Source of the DNA: Leptolyngbyaceae cyanobacterium CSU_1_3
Lineage (GTDB): Bacteria; Cyanobacteriota; Cyanobacteriia; Leptolyngbyales; Leptolyngbyaceae
NCBI GenBank assembly: GCA_012034655.1
Contig: JAAUOZ010000007.1
Location: 1-55,460 of the forward strand
DNA: 55,460 nucleotides
Direction of reading: 5' to 3'
Below, in pieces: positions 18,913 to 29,868 of this stretch (positions are counted from its first letter, which is position 1; each line of letters starts with the position of its first letter). The position numbers and the translations under genes were made by a program. The notes beneath the pieces are model-generated. The model saw only the letters and a program-made list of their open reading frames with translations. It had not been told where the DNA came from and made no database searches.

Positions 18913-19763
18913 TTAACCCAGGCAATATTCAGGAGCACCCACATTCGGCAGAACGAACTTAGGCTGGCTATCAAACCAAAGCTCAGGCGAAAAGGGTGAA
19001 TCGGGATATCCAACTCGCAACAGGCACAGCCCTTGGGCGGGGGCAGCGTATTTCACTTCGTCTCGACGTTCGGCCGTCCAAAGTTGGGTGAAGTCGTGGG
19101 GCGATCGTTCCCCCCGTCCTACTTGCACCAGCAGCCCCACCAACAGACGCATCATTCCGTACAAAAAGCCGCTCGCCTGAACTTCAATGTACAAAAACGA
19201 GTCTCGACGCTGACACTCTGCCACCTGTACGTCTACCCAGGAATGGGGACGGCTCGACCCGGCTCGATGAAACGCTGCCAAATGATGCCGACCCACCATG
19301 GATCGAGGGCCGCCTGGATCGATCGCTCATCCAACGGCTCATAGTAGTAGTGCCAGGCAAAAGGGGTAACAAACAAATTAGGGCGGGCATCCGTAAACAG
19401 GGTGTAACGGTAGCGTCTCCAAGAAGCAGAAAACCGAGCGTGCCAGGTAGGGCCTACAGGAGCCGAAGCGCGAATCAGAACGTCGTCAGGCAAGCGAGAG
19501 TTGAGCACATCTGCCCATCGGTGGGCTGGAATCAGGGTTTCTGCGTCAAAATGGGCGACTTGGGCAGCAGCATGAACCCCAGTATCGGTTCTTCCGGCTG
19601 CATGGATTACCACAGAGCGGTTAAGTACCGATCGCAGCGCCGTTTCAATCTCTTCCTGAACGGTTCGTTGATTCGGCTGGCGCTGCCACCCATGAAAACG
19701 AGTGCCCAGGTATTGAATAACCAGGGCAACCCGTTGTGTCGATGGAGATTGGGCAGCGAACAT
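18913..19763 (-). CDS. truA: tRNA pseudouridine(38-40) synthase TruA, one frameshift
   Basis: TruA isomerises uridines 38-40 in the tRNA anticodon arm. The N-terminal half has IQYLGTRFHGWQRQPNQRTV and the catalytic aspartate in AAGRTDTGVHAAAQV. It runs to ALDP at about 19302, and the frame then changes. The C-terminal half continues MVGRHHLAAFHRAGSS and ASGFLYGMMRLLVGLLVQVG. Restoring one A (GATCCATGG to GATCCAATGG) joins them into 283 residues, the normal length. It sits between rplQ and rplM, a common arrangement. Confidence 0.93.
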
Positions 19764-19767
19764 AGAT

Positions 19768-20118
19768 CTAGGTCAACTCAATGTATGCCATTTCTGCGTT
19801 GTCGCCGCGGCGAGGAACGGTGCGGATAATTCGGGTATAGCCACCCTGGCGATCAGCGTAGCGTTCGGGAGCTTGCTCAAACAGCGCATGAACCAGTTGT
19901 TTGTCAAAGATGTATCCCATCGCCTGACGACGGGCCGCAAGGGAGCCATCTTTGGCCAGGGTAATCATCTTTTCGACCTCAGGGCGCATGGCCTGGGCGC
20001 GAACTTTGGTCGTCTTGATTCGACCATTGCGGATCAGTTCGGTAGTGAGCGATCGTAGGAGCGCTTTCCGCTGATCCGCAGGTCTTCCAAGCATGGGAAC
20101 TCTGCAACGATGACGCAT
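19768..20118 (-). CDS. rplQ: Ribosomal protein bL17, 116 aa
   Basis: This 50S protein lies near the peptide exit tunnel. It reads [20 protein letters not shown] with [17 protein letters not shown], and ends [23 protein letters not shown]. Length is as in other cyanobacteria. It follows rpoA in the alpha operon and ends 4 bases before truA starts. Confidence 0.97.
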   Translation of the reverse strand: MRHRCRVPMLGRPADQRKALLRSLTTELIRNGRIKTTKVRAQAMRPEVEKMITLAKDGSLAARRQAMGYIFDKQLVHALFEQAPERYADRQGGYTRIIRTVPRRGDNAEMAYIELT

Positions 20119-20152
20119 AACAATTTAACGAGTAGAGAAAGTTGAATTTTGA

Positions 20153-21100
20153 CTAGCTAGATTTTGAGGATTTCTCTTGAGGTAGAGTAATTCCTAACCG
20201 TTGTTGAAGGGCTTCGACCACCTCTTCAGCCGACTTTTGCCCAAAATTCTTGATTTCAAGCAGGTCTTCCTGGCTGTAGTCGAGTAGGTCAGCGACGGAG
20301 TTAATTTGCGCCCGCTTGAGGCAGTTGTAGGCGCGCACCGAGAGTTGTAGCTCTTCGATCGGAATCTGACTCTCTGGGCCTTCATCGCCTGAGAAATCAT
20401 CGTCTACTGGTTCAGAAGGAATGTCCTTAAGCGGGTTAAACAGATCGACCAGGATCGTAGCGGCTTGGCTCAAGGCTTCTTGAGGAGTTAGACTACCGTT
20501 TGTCCAAATCTCCATCAACAGGCGATCTTTCTCGATCGCGCCGCCGCCTCTAGCATCCTCAACGCTATAATTCACCTTGCGAACTGGCATAAACACAGAA
20601 TCGATTTGCAAAAAATCGAGGGCTGCCGTTTCTTCACGGTTTTTGTCAACCGCTCGATAGCCTTTGCCCTTTTCAATCCTGAATTCCATCTCCAGGGTTG
20701 AGCCAGCCGAAAGGGTCGCAATATACTGATCTGGATCGACCAACTCCACTTCTGAAGGCAAGTCAAACTGATCAGCCGTCACCGTCGCCGGCCCCTGCAC
20801 TAACAGGCGACCAATCTGAGGCTGCGAAGAATAGCTCTTAAAAACAAGCTTCTTCATATTGAGAAGAATGTCTAGAACGTCTTCTCTCACCCCTGGAATG
20901 GTGGCAAACTCATGGGAGACCCCTGCAATCCGAACGGCCGTCGCTGCGGTTCCTTCCAGGTTCGACAGCAAAACACGCCGTAAAGCGTTGCCAACAGTGG
21001 TTCCCTGACCTCGGTCTAGGGTTTCTAGAATAAATTTGCTGTATTGGCTCTGATCTTTGTCCGTTGTGGACTCTACACATTCAACCTGAAACTGTGCCAC
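20153..21100 (-). CDS. rpoA: RNA polymerase alpha subunit, 315 aa
   Basis: Alpha dimerises to start RNA polymerase assembly and its C-terminal domain contacts UP elements and activators. The N-terminal domain is at about residues 1-230 (FILETLDRGQGTTVGNALRR, RVLLSNLEGTAATAVRIAGV). An acidic linker follows. The C-terminal domain at about 245-310 contains LSVRAYNCLKRAQINSVADL and FGQKSAEEVVEAL. It is uninterrupted, unlike its upstream neighbour rpsK. Confidence 0.97.
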   Translation of the reverse strand: MAQFQVECVESTTDKDQSQYSKFILETLDRGQGTTVGNALRRVLLSNLEGTAATAVRIAGVSHEFATIPGVREDVLDILLNMKKLVFKSYSSQPQIGRLLVQGPATVTADQFDLPSEVELVDPDQYIATLSAGSTLEMEFRIEKGKGYRAVDKNREETAALDFLQIDSVFMPVRKVNYSVEDARGGGAIEKDRLLMEIWTNGSLTPQEALSQAATILVDLFNPLKDIPSEPVDDDFSGDEGPESQIPIEELQLSVRAYNCLKRAQINSVADLLDYSQEDLLEIKNFGQKSAEEVVEALQQRLGITLPQEKSSKSS

Positions 21101-21222
21101 GGAGTGACCTCCCTTCTCCTGCTCGTTGAGGGTAGCGTGCCCTCGTTTGATTCCCCGAACCCGACGATCGACCTTAGACCTACCATCTTCAGCCGATCTT
21201 CATTCATCCCAACCTCGAATCG

Positions 21223-21616
21223 TTAGACTCGACGACGCTTAGGCGGACGGCAACCGTTGTGAGGAATGGGTGTGATGTCGCGAATTAGCGTAATCTCTAA
21301 ACCCACCCCTTGCAGTGCCCGAATTGCAGTCTCCCGACCTGCTCCCGGCCCGCTCACCATGACTTCTAGCTGACGCATTCCCTGATCCATGGCTCGGCGA
21401 GCAGCACTTTCGGCCGCTGTTTGGGCTGCAAACGGGGTTCCCTTCTTCGCGCCTTTGAAGCCACTAGAGCCAGCAGATGCCCAGGAAATGACTTCCCCAC
21501 CTGTGTCAGAGATGGTGACGATCGTATTGTTAAACGTCGATGAAATGTAAGCTACACCACTAGGGACATTCTTCTTCTGCTTACGGGCCCGTCTTTCTGG
21601 TTGGTTGTCTTGCCAT
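21223..21616 (-). CDS. rpsK: Ribosomal protein uS11, apparent frameshift near the N-terminus
   Basis: This 30S platform protein starts [11 protein letters not shown] and then meets a stop. The remainder is in another frame: [57 protein letters not shown], ending CRPPKRRRV. The change falls at the GGGCCC run at about 21585-21590. The gene is one base longer than a multiple of three, so either one base is extra or two are missing (for example one G and one C from GGGGCCCC). The rest is fully conserved, so an assembly error is likely. Confidence 0.9.
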
Positions 21617-21724
21617 GTCTAAACTCTAATCTTGGGTTCTAAGTGGATGCTGAAAAGAGACTGAGACCCTAGATGATGGATTTTGGACGCATCCCAAATC
21701 ACAGGTCTAGAGTCTAGAGTCTAC

Positions 21725-22108
21725 TTATTTCTTACCGGGCGCTTTCTTCTTACCTGCAACGGTGCGCCGACCGCCACGCCGAGTACGAGCGTTGGTACGA
21801 GTGCGCTGTCCGCGAACGGGCAGGCCCAGACGATGGCGGCGACCACGGTAGCAGCCGATGTCCATCAAGCGTTTGACATTCAGGTTTTCGAGTCGTCTCA
21901 AATCACCTTCAACCTGGTAGCCGCCCTCAACCGCTTCTCTGAGGGCCGAAACATCTGCATCACTCAGATCCTTGACACGGGTGTCAGGATTTACGCCAGT
22001 GGTGGCGATCACCGCTTTTGCTCTAGTAAGTCCAATTCCGTAAATGTATGTCAGACCAATCTCGACGCGCTTATCGCGGGGAAGGTCTACTCCGGCAATC
22101 CGTGCCAC
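21725..22108 (-). CDS. rpsM: Ribosomal protein uS13, 127 aa
   Basis: This 30S head protein contacts tRNA and uL5. It reads [20 protein letters not shown], with [13 protein letters not shown] and the basic [19 protein letters not shown] tail. It is uninterrupted. It lies between rpmJ and rpsK. The 108-base gap to rpsK contains CTAGAGTCTAGAGT-type short repeats. Confidence 0.97.
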   Translation of the reverse strand: MARIAGVDLPRDKRVEIGLTYIYGIGLTRAKAVIATTGVNPDTRVKDLSDADVSALREAVEGGYQVEGDLRRLENLNVKRLMDIGCYRGRRHRLGLPVRGQRTRTNARTRRGGRRTVAGKKKAPGKK

Positions 22109-22201
22109 GCTGCTTTCTCCCTAATACTGAATTGCTTGAGGACGTAGATACTTGCGCTATCTGGCTCAGAAGTCCCCATCTTCTGGCACAGGTTAACTTA
22201 G

Positions 22202-22315
22202 CTAACCTTGACGCTGCTTGTGCTTGGGGTTTTCGCAGATAACCATCACACGGCCGCGACGACGAATGACGCGGCATTTTTCACAAATCTTCTTAACGGA
22301 TGCTCGAACTTTCAT
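22202..22315 (-). CDS. rpmJ: Ribosomal protein bL36, 37 aa
   Basis: This very small zinc-binding 50S protein reads [20 protein letters not shown] then [17 protein letters not shown]. The zinc ligands are the CEKC pair, the later Cys and the His in NPKH. It lies between infA and rpsM as usual. Confidence 0.96.
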   Translation of the reverse strand: MKVRASVKKICEKCRVIRRRGRVMVICENPKHKQRQG

Positions 22316-22411
22316 GCCTCAACCTTGGCAGTACTGCAACAAACACAATATTCTAACAATTTCTTATAGTCTTTGTCAAAGAGGACGGCCCGATCGTTTC
22401 TAAAACCTTTT

Positions 22412-22639
22412 TTATTTTTTGTTTCGCAAACGATAGGTGATTCGTCCTTTTGTCAGATCGTAGGGAGTGAGTTCAACCTTGACGCGATCGCCAGGGAGAA
22501 TTTTGATGTAGTTCCGACGAATCTTACCGGAGATGTGAGCGAGCACGTTGAAGCCGTTATCTAAATCGACGCGGAACATAGCATTAGGCAAGGAATCTAC
22601 CACGGTTCCTTCCATTTCGATTAGATCTTGTTTAGACAA
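22412..22639 (-). CDS. infA: Translation initiation factor IF-1, 75 aa
   Basis: IF-1 binds the 30S A site during initiation. It is an OB-fold protein with [40 protein letters not shown] and [18 protein letters not shown]. Length is typical. It lies between adk and rpmJ. Confidence 0.96.
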   Translation of the reverse strand: MSKQDLIEMEGTVVDSLPNAMFRVDLDNGFNVLAHISGKIRRNYIKILPGDRVKVELTPYDLTKGRITYRLRNKK

Positions 22640-22791
22640 ACTGTTTTCCTCAGATACAACAAAATATTTTTGGAGTCAAGAGAGCGTACACTATCTTTCT
22701 CAGTTTAGATCATTAAATTTGTTTTCTGATCTCAGGAAGGTGATCATACCAGAAAACAGCCGTCAGGGTTTACTGCCTAGCAGATTGATAA

Positions 22792-23340
22792 TCAAACCAG
22801 GGGTTTGAGAGACTCGGTAACTTCTTCCATTGCCCGATCGCCCTCGATTGTGACTAAATTTCCTTGAGTTTCGTAATACTCAATGAGAGGAGCCGTCTGC
22901 TCTTGGTAAACCTCTAGTCGCCGACGGATCACCGCTTCGTTGTCATCTTTCCGTCCCCGTCCTAGAAGCCGGGTGACTAGCACGTCATCCGGCACATAAA
23001 GGTTGACAGCGTAATCAACCTTTTGAGCTAATTCTGTCAACAGGGCGGATAGGGAGTCGGCTTGAGCCACGTTACGCGGAAATCCATCCAGAATCCACCC
23101 AGCCTGGGCATCCGATCCTTCAAGGCGCTCCCGAATCAGATCAATAACCAACTGATCTGGAACCAATTCTCCCCGATCCATATATCCCTGGGCCTTGACT
23201 CCGAGTGAGGTTTTCCCGGCGACCGCCGCCCGCAGAATTTCGCCCGTTGAAATGTGAGGAATATTTTGGAGAGAAGCCAAGATCATTGCCTGGGTTCCCT
23301 TTCCGGCTCCGGGTGCTCCGAGAAAGATTAATCGCGCCAC
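22792..23340 (-). CDS. adk: Adenylate kinase, 182 aa
   Basis: Adk interconverts AMP, ADP and ATP. The P-loop is [16 protein letters not shown]-site residues are in [12 protein letters not shown] and the DGFPRN motif. The lid is short ([16 protein letters not shown]), lacking the zinc-finger insertion, which fits cyanobacteria. Its start codon overlaps the secY stop by one base, as expected for coupled spc-operon genes. Confidence 0.95.
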   Translation of the reverse strand: MARLIFLGAPGAGKGTQAMILASLQNIPHISTGEILRAAVAGKTSLGVKAQGYMDRGELVPDQLVIDLIRERLEGSDAQAGWILDGFPRNVAQADSLSALLTELAQKVDYAVNLYVPDDVLVTRLLGRGRKDDNEAVIRRRLEVYQEQTAPLIEYYETQGNLVTIEGDRAMEEVTESLKPLV

Positions 23341-24644
23341 TACTGTTTCACCATTCCTTCATATCGCTGGGAGATGACATAAGTTTGAATTTGCTTTGCG
23401 GTGTCGATCGCCACCCCTACTAAGATCAGCAAAGACGTAGCCCCAAACCCTTGAAAGGTAGGAACTCGCGTAGCCGTCTCAACAACTGTAGGTACGATCG
23501 CGACAATTCCCAAAAAGATCGCACCCAGGAACGTTAAGCGATTTAATACTCGCTCAATGTATTCGGTCGTTGCCTTACCCGGGCGAATTCCTGGAATACT
23601 TGCACCCATCTTCTTCAAGTTTTTTGACATGTCATCGGGTTGCACCACCAGCGAGGCATAGAAATAGCTGAAAAATAAGATCAAAATCAGGTAAACAATA
23701 TTGTGCGCCCAAGAATTTGGACCAAAATAATTCCCCAAAAATTGATTTACTGGGCCACTTTGTAAGGCTTGCGCCAGCAAAGCTGGGAGGGTAAGCACCG
23801 TAGATGCAAAAATGATCGGCATCACACCGCCCTGATTGAGACGCAGGGGTAGATAGCTGCTTCTCTCAAGATATTGGCGACGACCCACCTGACGACGGGC
23901 TGAAATAATTGGAATTCTGCGTGTGCCTTCCTGGACAAAGACGATACCGACTACCATCGCCAAAAAGACAAGTAGAAGAATCACAATCCCGCCGACAACG
24001 CTGCGATCGCCACTCTGAGCCAATTCAAATGTTTTGCCCAGAGAAGTCGGCAGCGTAGAAACAATGTTCAGAAAAATCAACAGAGATGCACCGTTGCCGA
24101 TTCCTCGCTCAGTGATCACCTCACCGACCCACATCACAAACATTGAGCCTGCGGTTAAGGCCAGCACCGTTTCAGCAACGAATAGGGGCCCCCAACCCGG
24201 AGCAAAAGGACGCAGCAAGCCCACCGTCAGCAGTGAACTTTGAATAATTGCCCAGCCTAGGGCCACATAGCGAGTGATCTGAGAGATTTTGCGTCGTCCT
24301 GCTTCGCCTTCGTTTTTTTGCAGGTCTTCGAGTTGAGGAATCGCTGCGGTCAGCAATTGCAGAATAATCGAAGCGTTGATGAACGGTAAGATTCCCAGAG
24401 CAAAAATGCCGAGGGTTTTAAGACCGCCCCCCGCGAACAAGTCAACAAAGCTGAGAGCAGTGTTGCCCGAAATGTTGGCGGCAAACGCAGCTCGATCGAT
24501 CCCCGGCAACGGAATATAAATACCCAGGCGAACCAAAATCAACAGGCCGACGGTTAACAGCAAACGCCCTCTAAGTCCGGCGGCTTGAGCCATCTGAGCC
24601 AAGGTTTCCTGAGCGGTTGGAGCTTTATCTCGACTAACGACCAT
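23340..24644 (-). CDS. secY: Preprotein translocase channel subunit SecY, 434 aa
   Basis: SecY forms the protein-conducting channel of the cytoplasmic and thylakoid membranes. Ten transmembrane segments are apparent. Marks include the plug/first helix region [56 protein letters not shown] and [13 protein letters not shown]. The cytoplasmic C5 loop contains [20 protein letters not shown]. Length is normal. Confidence 0.97.
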   Translation of the reverse strand: MVVSRDKAPTAQETLAQMAQAAGLRGRLLLTVGLLILVRLGIYIPLPGIDRAAFAANISGNTALSFVDLFAGGGLKTLGIFALGILPFINASIILQLLTAAIPQLEDLQKNEGEAGRRKISQITRYVALGWAIIQSSLLTVGLLRPFAPGWGPLFVAETVLALTAGSMFVMWVGEVITERGIGNGASLLIFLNIVSTLPTSLGKTFELAQSGDRSVVGGIVILLLVFLAMVVGIVFVQEGTRRIPIISARRQVGRRQYLERSSYLPLRLNQGGVMPIIFASTVLTLPALLAQALQSGPVNQFLGNYFGPNSWAHNIVYLILILFFSYFYASLVVQPDDMSKNLKKMGASIPGIRPGKATTEYIERVLNRLTFLGAIFLGIVAIVPTVVETATRVPTFQGFGATSLLILVGVAIDTAKQIQTYVISQRYEGMVKQ

Positions 24645-24796
24645 GAATGGATACCTCGTACTTGCATTCTCAATTGCTCGATAGAGCGACCCGCCCCTGC
24701 TGAAACCAGGACTCTCAAAACTAGCCTCAGACTGGAAAGCGTCACCCTACAAACGTAGGACGACGATTCAACCCATTTTTCGCGAGTCATCTAATC

Positions 24797-25285
24797 TCAT
24801 GCTCCGCGCACCTTAGGAGCACGATGCCATGTGGGCTTGGGTTCTAGCACTTCACAGGTTCCGCCTGCCGCTTCGATTTTAGCGCGGGCACTCTCTGTAA
24901 ATTTAGTTGCCTGCACTTTCAGCCCAACAGATAGTTCTCCATCTCCAAGAATTTTGAGGGGGCCATCATCTTGGGTAACAATGCCTACATCCATGAGGGA
25001 AGATAGGTTGACATCGGTGTTGGCGGCCAGTTCTGACAGATCGCCTACGTTGATCGTAGTGTAGTTCTGCCGATTAATGACGGTGAAGTATTTGCGCTTA
25101 GGCAAACGGCGATAGAGAGGCGTTTGACCACCCTCAAAGCCAGGGCGAGTCGGACGACCAGAGCGAGACTTTTGACCTCGCATCCCGAAGCCACAGCTTG
25201 CACCCTGCCCGGCAGCAATTCCTCGACCGACTCGGCGGGCCCGTCTGGTTGCACCTTCTTGGGGTGCGACATCATCGATTCTCAT
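24797..25285 (-). CDS. rplO: Ribosomal protein uL15, 162 aa
   Basis: This early-assembly 50S protein has the glycine/arginine-rich extension [20 protein letters not shown] followed by [20 protein letters not shown], then [10 protein letters not shown]. The C-terminal globular part has [20 protein letters not shown]. The length is slightly above the usual 147-150 because of a longer C-terminal tail ([12 protein letters not shown]). Confidence 0.95.
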   Translation of the reverse strand: MRIDDVAPQEGATRRARRVGRGIAAGQGASCGFGMRGQKSRSGRPTRPGFEGGQTPLYRRLPKRKYFTVINRQNYTTINVGDLSELAANTDVNLSSLMDVGIVTQDDGPLKILGDGELSVGLKVQATKFTESARAKIEAAGGTCEVLEPKPTWHRAPKVRGA

Positions 25286-25330
25286 AATGTTTGTCAGTGC
25301 TAAGAGTTTTGGATTCGCAACTTGAGCCGA

Positions 25331-25850
25331 TCAGGCATAGAGGTTTTCGATCGGGACACCTCTTTCCTCAGCAACACCGGCAAAGGTACGCAGACCATCC
25401 AGCGCACTGACCGCAGCCCGCGCATTGTTGAGGGGGTTGCCAGAACCGAGTTGCTTGGCCAGAATGTTTTTACACCAGCGAGTTCGAGCACCGTCCGAAC
25501 AGCGCCCCCCGCGATTACCCCTGTACCGGGGCTGCGGGACGCATCATCACTTTTGCGCCGCCGCCACTCCCGTTGGTTGGGTGAGGAATCGAGTTTGATT
25601 TAGTCAAAGGCACTTCGACTAGGTGTTTTTTGCCATCTGCGACCCCTTTTTTGACCGCACCGATGACATCACTGGCTTTGCCTACGCCAACTCCGACCTG
25701 ACCGCGTTCGTTACCCACGACGACGATCGCCCGAAAGCTAAGCTTTTTACCACCTTTTACCACTTTGGTAACGCGACGAATCTGAACGACCCGCTCTTGC
25801 CAGTCTGATTTCTCTTCGCGAGGTTTGTTACTTTTACGACCTTTTGCCAT
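25331..25850 (-). CDS. rpsE: Ribosomal protein uS5, two apparent frameshifts
   Basis: uS5 shapes the 30S decoding region and mRNA entry. The first part is in frame ([47 protein letters not shown]). At about 25520-25530 one G is missing (CCGGTACAGG instead of CCGGGTACAGG) and the frame moves to [16 protein letters not shown]. At about 25467-25471 an A-run is one short, after which [20 protein letters not shown] follows, ending ENLYA. Repairing both gives 173 residues, the normal length. Two deletions in one essential gene argue strongly for sequencing error. Confidence 0.92.
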
Positions 25851-25859
25851 GAGTTTCTC

Positions 25860-26222
25860 CTAGAAATCTAAACCAGCTTCACGGGCAGCTTCTGCCAATG
25901 ATTTCACCCGACCATGATATAGGTTGCCGCCGCGATCGAAGACCACCGTTTGAATGCCCTTGGCAAGCGCCCGTTGAGCCACCAGTTTACCCACCTCAGC
26001 CGAGGCTTCCTGGTTAGAACCCGACTCTAGCTTGGCTTTGAGTTCGGGGTCGAGGGTAGAAGCGGCCGCTAAGGTGTGCTGAGCCGTATCGTCAATCACC
26101 TGGGCATAGATATGCTGATTAGAGCGAAACACAGACAGACGAGGACGCTCTAAAGTGCCCTCTACGCGCTTGCGAATTCGGGCATGGCGGCGGCGAGTTG
26201 CGTCTTTGCGAGTTAATTTCAT
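25860..26222 (-). CDS. rplR: Ribosomal protein uL18, 120 aa
   Basis: This 5S rRNA-binding protein begins [20 protein letters not shown], with [20 protein letters not shown] and the end [20 protein letters not shown]. It starts 3 bases after the rplF stop and is followed by rpsE after 9 bases. Confidence 0.97.
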   Translation of the reverse strand: MKLTRKDATRRRHARIRKRVEGTLERPRLSVFRSNQHIYAQVIDDTAQHTLAAASTLDPELKAKLESGSNQEASAEVGKLVAQRALAKGIQTVVFDRGGNLYHGRVKSLAEAAREAGLDF

Positions 26223-26225
26223 AAT

Positions 26226-26774
26226 TTATTTCTTCCCTTTACCACCGGACTTACCAACCTTGCGTCTGACGGCTTCACCCGCATAGCGAATTCCTTTGCC
26301 CTTATAGGGTTCAGGTGGACGGACGGCGCGAATTTTGGCTGCTGTGTTACCGACAATTTCTTTATCAATTCCGCTCACGATCACGTTGGTGTTATTCTCG
26401 ACCGCCAACTGAATGCCGTCAGGAGGAGGAATATCCACAGGCTTGCTATATCCCACGTTCAAGATCAAATTTCGACCCTGGACTTGGGCCCGATAGCCCA
26501 CACCTTGAATTTCCAAACGGCGCTGGAAGCCCGTAGAAACGCCTTCAACCATGTTGGCTACAAGCGTACGACACAAGCCATGACGCTGACGAGCTGCACG
26601 AGATTCATCTCGTCGTTTAACCGTTACGGTTGTGCCGTCTTGCTCCAACATTACTTCGGGGGGAAGGACTCGCGAAAGTTCACCCTTCGGGCCTTTGACC
26701 GCAACGTGTTGACCGTCGATCGTGACAGTCACCTTTGCAGGAATATCAATGAGACGTTTACCGATGCGAGACAT
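26226..26774 (-). CDS. rplF: Ribosomal protein uL6, 182 aa
   Basis: This 50S protein near the factor-binding site is formed of two repeated folds. It reads [20 protein letters not shown], with [11 protein letters not shown] and the C-terminal signature [19 protein letters not shown]. It is uninterrupted. Upstream, 26775-26955 is noncoding and holds degenerate GTCTAAGGTCTGAGGTCTAG-type repeats. Confidence 0.97.
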   Translation of the reverse strand: MSRIGKRLIDIPAKVTVTIDGQHVAVKGPKGELSRVLPPEVMLEQDGTTVTVKRRDESRAARQRHGLCRTLVANMVEGVSTGFQRRLEIQGVGYRAQVQGRNLILNVGYSKPVDIPPPDGIQLAVENNTNVIVSGIDKEIVGNTAAKIRAVRPPEPYKGKGIRYAGEAVRRKVGKSGGKGKK

Positions 26775-26955
26775 AACTGATTACCTTGTTTTGATAGAAG
26801 CTGTTAGCTGTTAGCAACGGACTTTGGGCTTGAGACTCTAGACTTTAGCGGATGATTTTTCGCTGATTGAGTCCAATCGAGTCCAACGTCTAAGGTCTGA
26901 GGTCTAGAAGTCCAATAGCTGTGAGCCTTTCAACAGCAACGACTCATATCCAGAC

Positions 26956-27357
26956 TTACCAGACGTAGCAAAGCACTTCGCCGCCAACTCCGGTACGTCG
27001 TGCTTCCCGATCGGTCATAATGCCGCTGGAGGTAGACACGATCGCAATGCCAATGCCGCCCAAAACGCGGGGCAGATCCTTACGATTGGAGTAAACACGC
27101 AAGCCAGGTTTGCTAACTCGCTTGAGGGCCGTGATGATGGGTTTACGGCTCTTGCCTTTGTACTTCAAAGATAGAACGAGTCGTCGATCGACCCCTTCGC
27201 CCGATTCTTCGTAGTCCGCGATAAAGCCTTCATCCTTCAGCACTTTGGCGATGCTGCGAGTCATCTTGGTAGACAAGACCTCCGTAGTTTGATGCCGCGC
27301 CAAGCTAGCGTTGCGGATGCGTGTCAGCATGTCTGAAATAGTGTCGTTAGCCGCCAT
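26956..27357 (-). CDS. rpsH: Ribosomal protein uS8, 133 aa
   Basis: This 16S rRNA-binding assembly protein reads [20 protein letters not shown], with [20 protein letters not shown] and the C-terminal signature [20 protein letters not shown] followed by VLCYVW. It follows rplE directly; rpsN (uS14) is not between them, as usual in cyanobacteria. Confidence 0.97.
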   Translation of the reverse strand: MAANDTISDMLTRIRNASLARHQTTEVLSTKMTRSIAKVLKDEGFIADYEESGEGVDRRLVLSLKYKGKSRKPIITALKRVSKPGLRVYSNRKDLPRVLGGIGIAIVSTSSGIMTDREARRTGVGGEVLCYVW

Positions 27358-27380
27358 AGTTCCCTCTTAATGAAACTGCA

Positions 27381-27926
27381 TCAGTTGTCTCGAAAAGGCA
27401 TACCCAGTTCTTTGAGCAGGGCGCGGCCTTCTTCGTCGGTGTTTGCAGTTGTGATGATTGAAATGTCCATCCCGCGAATCTGATCGATGCTGTCGTACTC
27501 GATCTCTGGAAAGATGAGTTGCTCTCTCAGACCAAGGGTGTAGTTGCCGCGCCCATCAAAGCTTTTGGGGCTAATGCCTCTAAAGTCACGAATACGGGGC
27601 AGGGAAAGGTTGATGAGGCGATCGAGAAACGAGAACATGCGATCGCCTCTCAGCGTCACCATGACACCCACGGGCATTCCTTCCCGAATTTTGAAACCTG
27701 CAATTGCTTTTTTGGCACGGGTGACGACAGGTTTTTGCCCTGCGATCGTTGCAATCTCGTTGATGGACGCTTCGAGTGCTTTGGCATTCTGAGAAGCTTC
27801 TCCGAGGCCGCGGTTGATCGTGATTTTCACAACCTTTGGAACCTGATGGACGTTCGTGTAGTTGAACTGCTCCGTCAGCTTCGGGACGATTTTTTCTTGA
27901 TACTGAGCTTTGAGTCGTTGAACCAT
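27381..27926 (-). CDS. rplE: Ribosomal protein uL5, 181 aa
   Basis: This 5S rRNA-binding protein forms the central bridge. Marks are [60 protein letters not shown] and [20 protein letters not shown]. It is uninterrupted and of normal length. Confidence 0.97.
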   Translation of the reverse strand: MVQRLKAQYQEKIVPKLTEQFNYTNVHQVPKVVKITINRGLGEASQNAKALEASINEIATIAGQKPVVTRAKKAIAGFKIREGMPVGVMVTLRGDRMFSFLDRLINLSLPRIRDFRGISPKSFDGRGNYTLGLREQLIFPEIEYDSIDQIRGMDISIITTANTDEEGRALLKELGMPFRDN

Positions 27927-28011
27927 AGTGTCGAGTCCTTACCCTGGGCTTGGTCAGGGGTTTAGAAAGGTCATAGGTCATCCGCAGCTTGCCGAGACAA
28001 GAGACAAATGA

Positions 28012-28359
28012 CTAGTCAATAATCTCGCCCGTCTTTTTTAGCATTCGCACTTTTTTGCCATCCTGGTTGATGGTGTGGCAAACACGGCTAGCAACCTTTT
28101 CCTTCGTGGAATAAAGCATAACGTTAGAGCTATGAATCGGTGCTTCCTGGGTGACAATCTGACCCGATTCACCTTCTTGCTGAGGCTTCATGTGCTTCGT
28201 GCGAATGTTCACACCCTTGACGATGACCTTGCTAGTTTTAGTGATCGTTTGCAGCACTTCACCCACTTTGCCTTTATCGCTGCCAGCAATGATCTGGACG
28301 GTATCGCCTTTTTTGACGTGCATCTTGTGACGAACGACGGTTTTTTGTTGGGTCGCCAT
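28012..28359 (-). CDS. rplX: Ribosomal protein uL24, 115 aa
   Basis: This assembly-initiating 50S protein carries the KOW motif in [20 protein letters not shown], followed by [20 protein letters not shown] and [10 protein letters not shown]. Its start overlaps the rplN stop by one base. Confidence 0.97.
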   Translation of the reverse strand: MATQQKTVVRHKMHVKKGDTVQIIAGSDKGKVGEVLQTITKTSKVIVKGVNIRTKHMKPQQEGESGQIVTQEAPIHSSNVMLYSTKEKVASRVCHTINQDGKKVRMLKKTGEIID

Positions 28360-28727
28360 TACAGAACCTCCGGAGCGAGGGAAACAATTTTGGTGAAGCT
28401 CTTGTCGCGCAACTCACGGGCAACCGGGCCAAACACACGAGTGCCCCTAGGGTTGCCGTCTTGGTTGATGATCACCGCAGCGTTGTCGTCAAACCGGATG
28501 CTCATGCCGCTGTCACGCCGCATTGTATGCTTGGTGCGAACAATCACCGCTCGAACGACATCAGATTTTTTGACTGCCATATTGGGGATCGCGTCTTTGA
28601 CGACGGCAATGATTACATCACCGACTCCGCCATAGCGACGGTTGCCGCCCCCAATGACGCGAATACACATCAGCTTGCGTGCGCCACTGTTGTCCGCTAC
28701 GTTCAGATAACTTTCTTGTTGAATCAT
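28359..28727 (-). CDS. rplN: Ribosomal protein uL14, 122 aa
   Basis: This 50S interface protein reads [20 protein letters not shown], with the family signature [20 protein letters not shown] and the end [14 protein letters not shown]. It is exactly the usual 122 residues. Confidence 0.98.
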   Translation of the reverse strand: MIQQESYLNVADNSGARKLMCIRVIGGGNRRYGGVGDVIIAVVKDAIPNMAVKKSDVVRAVIVRTKHTMRRDSGMSIRFDDNAAVIINQDGNPRGTRVFGPVARELRDKSFTKIVSLAPEVL

Positions 28728-28745
28728 GTCTAAATTCCCTCGCGA

Positions 28746-28997
28746 TTAACCCTTAAAGGCAGTACTTAGAATTTCAGACACAACCCAACGCTTGGTGCGG
28801 CTCAGGGGCCGGGTTTCCTGAATGCGAACGCGATCGCCTTCCTTGCACTTGTTTTCTTCGTCATGGGCTTTGTAGCGCTGCGTCCGCACTACGATTTTGC
28901 CGTACTTGGGGTGAGCCGATCGGTTCTCGACGGCTACCACCACTGTCTTGTCCATTTTATCGCTGACTACAAGGCCAACTCTTTCTTTGACTGCCAT
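28746..28997 (-). CDS. rpsQ: Ribosomal protein uS17, 83 aa
   Basis: This primary 16S rRNA-binding protein starts at [20 protein letters not shown], with [19 protein letters not shown] and [17 protein letters not shown]. The frame is open 34 codons further upstream, but that extension has no family similarity and is followed by a GA-rich repeat stretch, so the start at 28997 is chosen. Confidence 0.96.
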   Translation of the reverse strand: MAVKERVGLVVSDKMDKTVVVAVENRSAHPKYGKIVVRTQRYKAHDEENKCKEGDRVRIQETRPLSRTKRWVVSEILSTAFKG

Positions 28998-29117
28998 TGG
29001 AAAACTCCGGATAGGATGGGGAAGGAGGGATGAAGGATACAGGGTGAATATGGAATGAAAGGGTCTGGAGGAAAAGAGCCGGTGCTGTCCAGCGACCATT
29101 CAGTCATTCTCCCTCTC

Positions 29118-29333
29118 CTAACCCGCTTGTTCCTTGCTCAGTTGACGCGATCGCTCCACGGTCAGCAGTTGAGATAGCTGATGTTTTGCGTGCTTGAACT
29201 GGTGAGGCTTTTCTAGTTGGCGAGTGCCCTTTTGCATCCTCAATTCAAACAGTTGCCGCTTGACCGCAACGATTTGATCGGCCAATTCCTGATCACTCAA
29301 GGTGTTTGCTTCTTCAAATTTGGGAAGAGGCAT
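29118..29333 (-). CDS. rpmC: Ribosomal protein uL29, 71 aa
   Basis: This small helical 50S protein lies by the exit tunnel. It begins MPLPKFEEANTLSDQELADQ and has KRQLFELRMQKGTRQLEKPH. The open frame continues far upstream inside rplP in another frame; that part is only a shadow. The chosen ATG starts 4 bases after the rplP stop. Confidence 0.95.
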   Translation of the reverse strand: MPLPKFEEANTLSDQELADQIVAVKRQLFELRMQKGTRQLEKPHQFKHAKHQLSQLLTVERSRQLSKEQAG

Positions 29334-29337
29334 CGGT

Positions 29338-29766
29338 TTAAGACTCCTCCGCGGCCGAGGCTGCGCGTGTAATGAACTTAGTTTTGATGGGTAACTTGAA
29401 GGATGCCAGGCGCATCGCTTCACGGGCTGTCTCTTCAGGGACACCTGCAATCTCAAACAAGATCCGGCCCGGCTTGACAACCGCCACCCAAAACTCAGGC
29501 GCACCTTTACCAGAACCCATCCGGGTTTCTGCGGGCCGCATCGTGATCGGTTTATCTGGAAAAATCCGAATATAGATTTTGCCACCCCGACGGATGTAAC
29601 GAGTCATGGCGCGACGGCTGGCCTCAATTTGACGAGACGTAATCCAGCTTGGCTCTAGGGCCTGCAAACCAAAATCACCAAAGTTCAGGTCGGCTCCCCG
29701 CGTGGCCATCCCTCTCATCCGTCCGCGCTGCTGTTTGCGGAATTTTGTTCTTCTTGGACTTAACAT
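29338..29766 (-). CDS. rplP: Ribosomal protein uL16, 142 aa
   Basis: This 50S protein at the A-site tRNA elbow begins [20 protein letters not shown], with [37 protein letters not shown] and [20 protein letters not shown]. It is uninterrupted. A GGAGTCAGGAGTCAGAAAT-type repeat lies just upstream (about 29790-29820). Confidence 0.97.
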   Translation of the reverse strand: MLSPRRTKFRKQQRGRMRGMATRGADLNFGDFGLQALEPSWITSRQIEASRRAMTRYIRRGGKIYIRIFPDKPITMRPAETRMGSGKGAPEFWVAVVKPGRILFEIAGVPEETAREAMRLASFKLPIKTKFITRAASAAEES

Positions 29767-29868
29767 GACTCAATACCCATAAGTTGAGGAGTCAGGAGTC
29801 AGAAATCAGGAGTCAGAAGGATCGTGTCATCCCCCTCGCGTTGCCTGCCAAAGGCAACCCCTGATTCC

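Noticed and set aside
29118-29585. Longer 155-codon version of the uL29 gene
   Set aside because: The extra N-terminal part lies over rplP in another frame and has no uL29 similarity; the start at 29333 fits the family length.
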